This document shows, piece by piece, positions 1 to 6,756 of a stretch of 6,756 bases of DNA; the stretch's first letter is position 1; the number at the start of each line of letters is the position of its first letter. Both the position numbers and the translations under genes were made by a program. Below the pieces are notes generated by a model. The model was not told where the DNA came from and ran no database searches. It saw nothing but the letters and a program-made list of their open reading frames with translations. This DNA comes from Pseudomonadota bacterium (GTDB taxonomy: Bacteria; Pseudomonadota; Gammaproteobacteria; Steroidobacterales; Steroidobacteraceae): positions 1-6,756 of the forward strand of contig JAKADE010000151.1 in assembly GCA_021820785.1 (NCBI GenBank), read 5' to 3'.

Positions 1-1779
1 CTCGCCGTCGAGCGCAAACAGCGTCGGCGCAGCCCGGCCCCCCCATTCACCACCTCGACGCTGCAGCAGGAAGCGGCTCGCAAGCTCGGCTACAACGCCC
101 GGCGCACGATGCGCCTGGCGCAGCAGCTCTACGAGGGCGTCGATCTCGGCGAGGGCAACGTCGGTCTGATCACCTACATGCGTACCGACTCGGTGTCGCT
201 CGCCCAGGAGGCCGTGCAGGAGATCCGCGCCGTGGCGGCGCGGCTGTACGGACAGGACGAGGTGGCCGAGGAGCCGCGTGTATTCAAGACCAAATCGAAG
301 AACGCGCAGGAGGCGCACGAGGCCATCCGCCCGACGTCCGCGGCCATCACGCCGGCGGAGGTCGAGGGCAAGATCGACAACGACCTGTACCGGTTGTACG
401 CGCTCATCTGGAAACGTGCCGTTGCCTCGCAGATGGCCGTGGCGGTGTTCGACACGGTCGCCGCCGACATGTTGGCCGGTCCCGACGGGCCTGAGCGGCA
501 CGTACTGCGCGCGACCGGCTCGACGCTGGTCAAGCCCGGCTACATCTCGGTCTACCAGGAAGGCACCGACGACGCCAAGAGCGACGACGAGGACCACGCA
601 CTGCCGCCGCTGAACGAAGGGGATCGCGTCGATCTGGTCGCCCTCACCGCGGCGCAGCACTTCACCGAGCCGCCGCCGCGCTTCAGCGAGGCCTCGCTCG
701 TCAAAGCGCTCGAGGAGCACGGCATCGGCCGCCCCTCGACCTACGCGACCATCATCTCGACGCTGCAGGACCGCGAGTACGTCGAGATGGACAACCGGCG
801 CTTCATACCGACGGACATCGGCAAGATCGTCAACCGGTTCCTCACCGATCATTTTCACCGCTACGTCGAGTACGGCTTCACGGCCGCCATGGAGGACGAA
901 CTCGATGCCGTCTCGCGCGGCGAGGAAACCTGGACCGCGCCACTGGAGAAGTTCTGGAAGCCGTTCATCCAGCAGGTCGAACAGACCGAGAAGAACGTGA
1001 CGCGCGAGCAGGTCGCGCAGGCGCGCGAACTCGGCACCGACCCGGCGAGCGGCAAGCCGGTCAGCGTGCGCATGGGCCGCTTCGGCCCGTTCGTGCAGAT
1101 CGGCACCAAGGATGATGAAGAGAAACCGCGGTTCGCCGGCCTGCGGCCGGGCCAGAAGATGGACTCGGTGACACTCGCCGAGGCCATGGAGCTGTTCAAG
1201 CTGCCGCGGACGCTCGGGGAAACCGCCGAGGGCGAGACCGTCGTAACCAACATCGGTCGCTTCGGTCCGTACGTCAAGTACGGCAGCAAGTACGTCTCGC
1301 TGAAGGAGGACGATCCGTACACCGTCTCCCTGGAGCGGGCGCTCGAGGTGATCCGGCTGAAGAAGGAAGCCGACGCCAACCGCACGATCACCGACTTCGG
1401 CGTCGACAACATCCAGGTGCTCAACGGCCGTTACGGCCCGTACGTCACCGACGGCACCAAGAACGCCAAGATCCCGAAGGACCGCGAGCCGAAGTCGCTC
1501 ACGCTCGAGGAGTGCCGCACGATGCTGGCACAGGCCCCGGCACGTGGCCGCGGCCGTTTCGGGCGCGGGGCGGGCAAGCGTGCCGGTGTCGCCAAGGCAT
1601 CGGCCGCCGCACCGGCCGAGACGCCGCCTGCGGCGAAGAAGAAGAGCGCAGCGCCTCGGCCGCGGGCGAAGACGGCCGCGAAAAAAGCTGCCGCCGGCAC
1701 CCAGACCCGCGCACGCACGGGCACGAAGCGCGCCGCGGGCACAGCCAAAGGCTCGCCGCGGACCGGCGCGGCGAAGTAG
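1..1779 (+). CDS. topA: DNA topoisomerase I (type IA), 5'-truncated by the window edge
   Basis: Relaxes negative supercoils by cutting one DNA strand through a 5'-phosphotyrosine link; acts on the nucleoid. The frame is open from base 1, so the start lies upstream; 592 residues are visible. By comparison with E. coli TopA (active Tyr319), about 260 N-terminal residues, including the Toprim domain, are missing. Visible in order (window residues): PFTTSTLQQ at about 20-28; GLITYMRTDS with the catalytic Tyr at 59 (codon 175-177); AHEAIRPT at 105-112; GIGRPSTYA at 241-249; YGFTAAMEDE at 291-300. Three Topo_C_Rpt-type repeats follow, with cores GRFGPFVQIG (359-368), GRFGPYVKYG (419-428) and GRYGPYVTDG (476-485). 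From about 512 to the end is an Ala/Lys/Arg/Gly/Pro-rich basic tail. Only one cysteine occurs after the catalytic Tyr, so the C4 zinc ribbons of E. coli TopA are absent. An internal ATG at 109 is not the true start, because conserved TopA sequence lies before it. Identity is very secure. Confidence 0.98.
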   Translation, partial: LAVERKQRRRSPAPPFTTSTLQQEAARKLGYNARRTMRLAQQLYEGVDLGEGNVGLITYMRTDSVSLAQEAVQEIRAVAARLYGQDEVAEEPRVFKTKSKNAQEAHEAIRPTSAAITPAEVEGKIDNDLYRLYALIWKRAVASQMAVAVFDTVAADMLAGPDGPERHVLRATGSTLVKPGYISVYQEGTDDAKSDDEDHALPPLNEGDRVDLVALTAAQHFTEPPPRFSEASLVKALEEHGIGRPSTYATIISTLQDREYVEMDNRRFIPTDIGKIVNRFLTDHFHRYVEYGFTAAMEDELDAVSRGEETWTAPLEKFWKPFIQQVEQTEKNVTREQVAQARELGTDPASGKPVSVRMGRFGPFVQIGTKDDEEKPRFAGLRPGQKMDSVTLAEAMELFKLPRTLGETAEGETVVTNIGRFGPYVKYGSKYVSLKEDDPYTVSLERALEVIRLKKEADANRTITDFGVDNIQVLNGRYGPYVTDGTKNAKIPKDREPKSLTLEECRTMLAQAPARGRGRFGRGAGKRAGVAKASAAAPAETPPAAKKKSAAPRPRAKTAAKKAAAGTQTRARTGTKRAAGTAKGSPRTGAAK

Positions 1780-1781
1780 CT

Positions 1782-1800
1782 TCCCGAGGCATATCCGGGA
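1782..1800 (+). other. Short inverted repeat between topA and gor
   Basis: TCCCG (1782-1786) is complementary to CGGGA (1796-1800), with a 9-nt loop. It starts 3 nt after the topA stop and ends 6 nt before the gor ATG. There is no T-run after it, so it is not a convincing Rho-independent terminator. If the RNA forms this stem it would enclose the only purine-rich stretches (GAGG, GGGA) that could act as the gor ribosome-binding site. With only five pairs, it may be chance in GC-rich DNA. Confidence 0.25.
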
Positions 1801-1806
1801 CTCGTC

Positions 1807-3153
1807 ATGACCCACTGGGATCTGATCGTCATCGGCGGCGGCAGCGGCGGGCTTGCCGCCGCGCAACGCGCCGCCGAGTACGGTGCCAGGGTACTGCTGG
1901 TCGAGTCGCACCGGCTCGGCGGCACCTGCGTGAACGTCGGCTGCGTGCCGAAGAAAGTCATGTGGTATGCGGCGGACCTGGCCGAAGGCCTGCACGATGC
2001 GGCCGGCTATGGTTTCTCGCTGAGTGCGAACGGCCATGACTGGCAGGCCCTGAAGAGCAAGCGCGACGCGTACATCGAGCGCCTGAACGGCATCTATGCG
2101 GGCAATCTGGACAAACGCGGCGTGACGCTCGTGCGCGGTCGCGCCGCGTTCGTGGACCGCACGCACGTCAGCGTCGGCTCCGAGCGCTTCAGCGCCCCGC
2201 ACATCATCGTGGCCACCGGCGGGCACCCGGTGGTGCCGCCAGTCCCGGGCGCGCAGCTCGGGATCACCTCGGATGGATTCTTCGAACTGACCTCGCGTCC
2301 CGAGCGCGTCGCGGTGGTCGGCAGCGGCTACATCGCGGTGGAGTTCGCCGGGATCTTTGCCGCCCTCGGCTCCCGGGTGGAGCTCGTTCTGCGCACCGGC
2401 GCGGTGCTGAAGCAGTTCGATGCCATGCTCGGGGAAGCGACGCTGAAGCTGCTCACGGCGCAGGGCGTCGCGGTGCACTCCCATGCGATCCCCGAGGCGC
2501 TCTCGGGCGAGGCCGGTCGCATCCTGCTCACGACGCGCGACGGCCGTCAGCTTGGTCCGTTCGAGAGTCTCGTTTGGGCCGTCGGGCGCGCAAGCGCCGT
2601 GGCAGACCTGAATCTCGGGGCCGTCGGCGTCGCGTGCGACGCCGACGGGTTCATCCAGACCGACAAGTACCAGGCGACGAGCATAGCGGGCATCTACGCC
2701 ATCGGCGACGTCACCGGCCGGGCTCAGCTGACGCCGGTGGCGATCGCGGCCGGGCGTCGCCTCAGCGACCGGCTGTTCGGCGGCCAGGCCGACCGCCATC
2801 TCGACTACCACAACATCCCGACCGTGATCTTCGCGCATCCGCCGATCGGCACCGTGGGCCTGAGCGAGCACGAGGCGCGCAACAACTACGGCGAGCAGAA
2901 CGTCGCGGTGTTCAAGTCGAGCTTCGTGCCGATGTACCACGCCATGACGGAACACAAGCCGCGCTGCGACATGAAGCTGGTGACGGTCGGCCCCGAGCAG
3001 CGCGTCGTCGGCGTGCACGTCATCGGACCCGGCGCCGACGAGATGATGCAGGGCTTCGCGGTGGCGGTGCGCATGGGAGCCTGCAAGCGCGACTTCGACG
3101 ACACGGTGGCGATCCATCCGACCAGCGCCGAAGAGTTGGTCACCATGCGTTGA
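1807..3153 (+). CDS. gor: Glutathione-disulfide reductase (NADPH)
   Basis: Cytosolic FAD enzyme that reduces glutathione disulfide with NADPH and keeps the thiol pool reduced. 448 residues, against 450 in E. coli Gor. Seen in order: FAD-binding GGGSGG at 10-15; redox disulfide CVNVGC (Cys41, Cys46) followed by VPKK; NADPH-binding GSGYIA at 172-177 with Ala177 and Ala181, as in NADPH-type reductases; second FAD motif [13 protein letters not shown] at 298-310; C-terminal dimerisation domain ending [12 protein letters not shown], with the catalytic His437-Glu442 pair. The absence of a lipoyl- or mercury-specific C-terminus, plus this ending, separates it from lipoamide dehydrogenase and MerA. 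One oddity: of the two arginines that hold the NADPH 2'-phosphate (E. coli R198 and R204), the first is kept (Arg196) and the second is Lys202. The ATG at 1807 fits the family N-terminus; the ribosome site is weak (GGGA, 6 nt upstream). The 27-bp gap after topA allows readthrough from it. Confidence 0.96.
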   Translation: MTHWDLIVIGGGSGGLAAAQRAAEYGARVLLVESHRLGGTCVNVGCVPKKVMWYAADLAEGLHDAAGYGFSLSANGHDWQALKSKRDAYIERLNGIYAGNLDKRGVTLVRGRAAFVDRTHVSVGSERFSAPHIIVATGGHPVVPPVPGAQLGITSDGFFELTSRPERVAVVGSGYIAVEFAGIFAALGSRVELVLRTGAVLKQFDAMLGEATLKLLTAQGVAVHSHAIPEALSGEAGRILLTTRDGRQLGPFESLVWAVGRASAVADLNLGAVGVACDADGFIQTDKYQATSIAGIYAIGDVTGRAQLTPVAIAAGRRLSDRLFGGQADRHLDYHNIPTVIFAHPPIGTVGLSEHEARNNYGEQNVAVFKSSFVPMYHAMTEHKPRCDMKLVTVGPEQRVVGVHVIGPGADEMMQGFAVAVRMGACKRDFDDTVAIHPTSAEELVTMR

Positions 3154-3160
3154 GCGGCGC

Positions 3161-3177
3161 AGCGCACCAGTTGCGCT
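3161..3177 (+). other. Small hairpin just after gor stop
   Basis: AGCGCA (3161-3166) pairs perfectly with TGCGCT (3172-3177) around a 5-nt loop, 7 nt past the gor stop codon. No T-tract follows, so it is at best a weak 3'-end structure. It overlaps the candidate -35 element of prlC. Confidence 0.3.
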
Positions 3178-3198
3178 CCGGCACCGCTCGGGCAGAAT
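3171..3198 (+). promoter_or_regulatory. Candidate weak sigma70-type promoter for prlC, near-leaderless
   Basis: TTGCGC (3171-3176) and CAGAAT (3193-3198) are 16 nt apart, matching the -35 and -10 consensus at 3/6 and 4/6 positions. The -10 ends 6 nt before the prlC ATG at 3205, so transcription would begin at or within a base or two of the start codon. No Shine-Dalgarno sequence is visible before that ATG, which fits a leaderless message. The match is weak, and prlC could instead be transcribed from upstream genes. Confidence 0.35.
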
Positions 3199-3204
3199 GC
3201 GGAC

Positions 3205-5235
<2,031 letters not shown>

Positions 5236-5331
5236 CCAGGGTCGCGGTTCGGCGGATGCCCCCGGTGATTCTGAGCAGTGGCTCTCGGTATGCGGCCGGG
5301 GTTTGGCCCACAGTCGCACCAACACCACGCA

Positions 5332-5355
5332 GGCCATCGGCGCACCGCGCCGGCC
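5332..5355 (+). other. GC-rich hairpin in the prlC to HD-gene gap
   Basis: GGCGC (5339-5343) pairs with GCGCC (5347-5351) around a 3-nt loop. The flanking GGCC (5332-5335) pairs with GGCC (5352-5355) with a 3-nt bulge. It is followed by CTTTC, too short a T-run for a confident terminator. It sits 14 nt before the ATG at 5370, so it could end the prlC transcript or affect initiation of the next gene. The rest of the 134-bp gap (5236-5369) shows no clear promoter, and no gene beyond a possible N-terminal extension of the HD gene. Confidence 0.3.
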
Positions 5356-5369
5356 CTTTCAGCAGCAGA

Positions 5370-6383
5370 ATGACCAGCGAGCGGCGCAGCGACTTCGACG
5401 TCACCGATACCGTACAGGTCAGCTCCCCGGCCGCCGTGCTCGCCGCTGCGGAGGCGCTGTTTGCGCCGACCTGGCCCAGCACGTCGCTCGAGCCGCTGCG
5501 GCGCGCGTTCGAGCACTTCGAGCGCCTGTTCGCCGGGGAAGTGCCCGGCTTTCACGGGGTCGATACCGTCTATCACGACCGCCAGCACACGCTGGACATC
5601 ACCCTCGCGCTCGCCCGGCTGCTGGTCGGATTCGAGCGCCAGGCCGTCCCGGCGGCCCGCCTCGGCGGCGAACGGGCGGTGGTGGCACTGATTACCGGAC
5701 TGTTCCACGACGTCGGCTATCTGCGCCGCACCGAGGAGTCCGAGTCACGCAACGGCGCGGAGTTCACCCGCGTGCACGTCTCACGCGGCGCGCGCTTCCT
5801 GCAGGAGTACCTGCCGCGGATCGGGCTTCAGGCCTGGGTGCCGGTGGCGTGCGAGATCATCCATTTCACCGGCTACGAGCTGTCCCCGGCACAGATCGAG
5901 GCGCGTCTGCACGACCGGCGCGACGTGATCGCCGGCCATCTGCTCGGCACCGCCGACATGATCGCGCAGATGGCCGACCGCTGCTATCTCGAGAAATGCC
6001 GCGACCGGCTGTACCTGGAGTTCGTGCTCGGCGGGGTGGCGCTGCCGACCTCCGCAGATGGCCAGACCGAAGTCCGCTACGCCTCGGGCCTGGATCTGCT
6101 GCGCCAGACCCCGCGGTTCATCGAGGACGTGCGCACCAAGCGGCTCGACGGCGAGTTCGCCGGCGCGTACCGCTACCTGGAAGTGCTCTACGGCGGCCGC
6201 AACCCGTACATGGAGTCGATCGAGCGGAACCTGCAGTTCCTGCGCCGGGTACTGCGCAGCGAGAACTGGCGGCTGCTGCGGCGCCGCCCGCCGATCTTCG
6301 CCGCCACCGCCGATCCGATGGCGACGATGCGCGGCCTCATGGTGAGCTACCTCAAGCGCGTCTGGTCGAACGCGCGCAGCTAG
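5370..6383 (+). CDS. HD-domain metal-dependent phosphohydrolase, substrate unknown
   Basis: 337 residues, no signal peptide or membrane helix, so probably cytosolic. The central region carries an HD-superfamily metal site: VYHDRQHTLDI (His73), LFHDVGY (His113-Asp114), RVHVSRG (His136), EIIHFTGYE (His165) and GTADMIAQ (Asp196). The Tyr-His-x3-His-x2-Asp start and the ligand order resemble the catalytic domain of class I cyclic-nucleotide phosphodiesterases and related two-metal HD hydrolases, which hydrolyse phosphodiester or phosphomonoester bonds. The GYP signature of c-di-GMP phosphodiesterases is not seen (GYE follows one His). The C-terminal third is Arg-rich and unrecognised. Start choice: the frame stays open upstream into prlC, with an ATG at 5256, but codons 5256-5369 have about 66% G/C at third positions, well below the gene body, so ATG 5370 is preferred. 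It has no good ribosome-binding site. HD fold is secure; substrate and symbol are not. Confidence 0.88.
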   Translation: MTSERRSDFDVTDTVQVSSPAAVLAAAEALFAPTWPSTSLEPLRRAFEHFERLFAGEVPGFHGVDTVYHDRQHTLDITLALARLLVGFERQAVPAARLGGERAVVALITGLFHDVGYLRRTEESESRNGAEFTRVHVSRGARFLQEYLPRIGLQAWVPVACEIIHFTGYELSPAQIEARLHDRRDVIAGHLLGTADMIAQMADRCYLEKCRDRLYLEFVLGGVALPTSADGQTEVRYASGLDLLRQTPRFIEDVRTKRLDGEFAGAYRYLEVLYGGRNPYMESIERNLQFLRRVLRSENWRLLRRRPPIFAATADPMATMRGLMVSYLKRVWSNARS

Positions 6384-6388
6384 CGCGC
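6372..6388 (+). other. Hairpin spanning the HD-gene stop codon
   Basis: GCGCGC (6372-6377) pairs with GCGCGC (6383-6388) around the loop AGCTA; the TAG stop (6381-6383) lies partly in the loop. No T-run follows. It could be a weak 3'-end stabiliser; in DNA this GC-rich it may also be chance. Confidence 0.25.
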
Positions 6389-6425
6389 CGCACCGCTCCG
6401 GCCGGCGCTCGCCTTGCGTTAAGCG

Positions 6426-6454
6426 TTGACGCGCGCCCGGGTGGACTCTATTCT
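6426..6454 (+). promoter_or_regulatory. Strong sigma70-like promoter
   Basis: TTGACG (6426-6431) matches the -35 consensus at 5 of 6 positions and TATTCT (6449-6454) matches the -10 at 4 of 6 including TA at the start and the final T. The spacer is exactly 17 nt. It is an AT-richer patch in very GC-rich DNA, 43 bp after the HD gene stop. Predicted transcription start is about 6461, which coincides with an ATG. It most likely drives the signal-peptide gene at 6670. Confidence 0.62.
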
Positions 6455-6460
6455 CATCGC

Positions 6461-6673
6461 ATGACCACCTATGCCTGGCTGTCTGGGCATGGAGAGCGGC
6501 TCGAGCCGCCTGGTACAGCTGACCCCCGCCCACCGGGGCACGCGCCGCCGGCCGAACGCAGGGGCCGGGCCGCATGTCCACGAGGCCGTCTCTGCACAGC
6601 GGCGCTCCCGCGACTGCATACGCAACGGGCGATGATCCGGACCGACCTCTGCCGAGCGAGTGATTTGCGGTGA
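6461..6673 (+). CDS. Doubtful 70-codon leader ORF
   Basis: An ATG at the predicted transcription start opens a 70-codon frame that ends in TGA overlapping the GTG start of the next gene (GTGA, 6670-6673), an arrangement often seen with translational coupling. Against it being a protein: third-position G/C is about 69% (48 of 70 codons), no higher than the background and much lower than the neighbouring genes; the product is rich in Arg and Pro with no recognisable domain or helix pattern. No Shine-Dalgarno is seen, so it would need to be read as a leaderless message. It may be a chance open frame in a non-coding leader. It is listed because of its exact placement. Confidence 0.2.
   Translation: MTTYAWLSGHGERLEPPGTADPRPPGHAPPAERRGRAACPRGRLCTAALPRLHTQRAMIRTDLCRASDLR
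6496..6509. promoter_or_regulatory. 14-bp perfect palindrome, possible operator or hairpin
   Basis: GCGGCTCGAGCCGC is its own reverse complement. It lies at about +36 to +49 from the predicted start of the promoter at 6426-6454. It could bind a dimeric repressor, or its RNA could pair between molecules. Palindromes without a spacer form poor RNA hairpins. No matching copy was noticed elsewhere in the window. Confidence 0.3.
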
Positions 6674-6756
6674 GCCGCGCTTTGAAACACCTGGGTTCCG
6701 TGCTGTGGGCGTTCGGCCTGACGCTCGTGGTCGCGCTCGCGAGCGGGGCGGCCGCG
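6670..6756 (+). CDS. Unidentified exported or membrane protein, 3'-truncated by the window edge
   Basis: 29 codons from a GTG start. The peptide MSRALKHLGSVLWAFGLTLV begins with a short basic n-region (Arg3, Lys6, His7), continues with a hydrophobic core from about Leu8 to Leu23, and reaches ASGAAA at the edge, a plausible signal-peptidase I region. No lipobox cysteine is present in the visible part. A single N-terminal membrane anchor is the alternative. A TGA at 6661-6663 in this frame rules out an upstream start, and GTG 6670 is the first start codon; GAGCGAG at 6654-6660 is a mediocre ribosome site 9 nt upstream. Too little of the protein is present to name a family. Expression is probably from the promoter at 6426-6454. 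Confidence 0.75.
   Translation, partial: MSRALKHLGSVLWAFGLTLVVALASGAAA

Larger units (their letters stand above)
6384..6669 (+). other. Intergenic/leader region without a convincing gene
   Basis: 286 bp between the HD gene and the secreted-protein gene. It holds a good promoter match at 6426-6454, a 14-bp palindrome at 6496-6509, and a stem CCGGCC (6548-6553) / GGCCGG (6563-6568) with a 9-nt loop. If transcription starts near 6461, the mRNA leader to the GTG at 6670 would be about 209 nt, long enough for a structured regulatory element. By eye I do not recognise the conserved core of any known riboswitch class. The reverse strand has only short Arg/Pro/Cys-rich ORFs that look like chance. 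Confidence 0.6.

Noticed and set aside
861..1961. Long - strand frames opposite the end of topA and the start of gor
   Set aside because: They are antisense to conserved domains, with Ser/Arg/Ala-rich products and no motifs; they are shadow frames.
5303..6460. 456-codon + strand frame overlapping the HD gene
   Set aside because: It is an Arg/Pro-rich shadow of the HD gene. Only its last 70 codons, after the gene ends, were considered separately.
6455..6669. Known riboswitch (for example c-di-GMP, cobalamin, TPP) in the leader
   Set aside because: I looked for the conserved cores of these classes and found no convincing match. A few short similarities, such as ACGCAA, are too small to count.
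6419..6690. Two short - strand frames in the last intergenic region
   Set aside because: Their Arg/Pro/Cys-rich translations lack any domain or hydrophobic pattern, and they overlap the + strand promoter and leader.

Overview
The window is very GC-rich DNA from a bacterial chromosome, with tightly packed genes all on the + strand. The protein types and their resemblance to the E. coli versions suggest a high-GC gammaproteobacterium: TopA, an NADPH-type glutathione reductase ending in [12 protein letters not shown], and an OpdA/PrlC M3 peptidase beginning MDNPLLNQDPLPPF. The order cannot be fixed by eye. The TopA has a basic tail in place of the zinc ribbons found in enteric TopA. No mobile element, CRISPR array, tRNA or rRNA was seen.

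Layout: (1) 1-1779 is the 3' two-thirds or so of topA, entering from the left edge and including the catalytic tyrosine. (2) 1807-3153 is gor, glutathione-disulfide reductase, 27 bp after topA. (3) 3205-5235 is prlC/opdA, oligopeptidase A, 51 bp after gor, with a weak promoter-like element that would make its mRNA nearly leaderless. (4) A 134-bp gap precedes 5370-6383, an HD-domain metal-dependent phosphohydrolase with a PDEase-like motif set. (5) 6384-6669 is a 286-bp stretch with no convincing gene. It carries the best promoter match in the window (TTGACG-17-TATTCT), a 14-bp perfect palindrome and a doubtful 70-codon ORF. (6) 6670 to the right edge is the first 29 codons of an unidentified protein starting with a probable signal peptide.

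The first three genes are housekeeping: DNA supercoiling, thiol redox balance and cytosolic peptide turnover. They look like neighbours rather than a pathway. I did not find a clear new multi-gene system. The parts most worth a second look are the promoter and leader region before the secreted-protein gene, the HD phosphohydrolase of unknown substrate, and an Arg-to-Lys change in the NADPH-binding site of the glutathione reductase.
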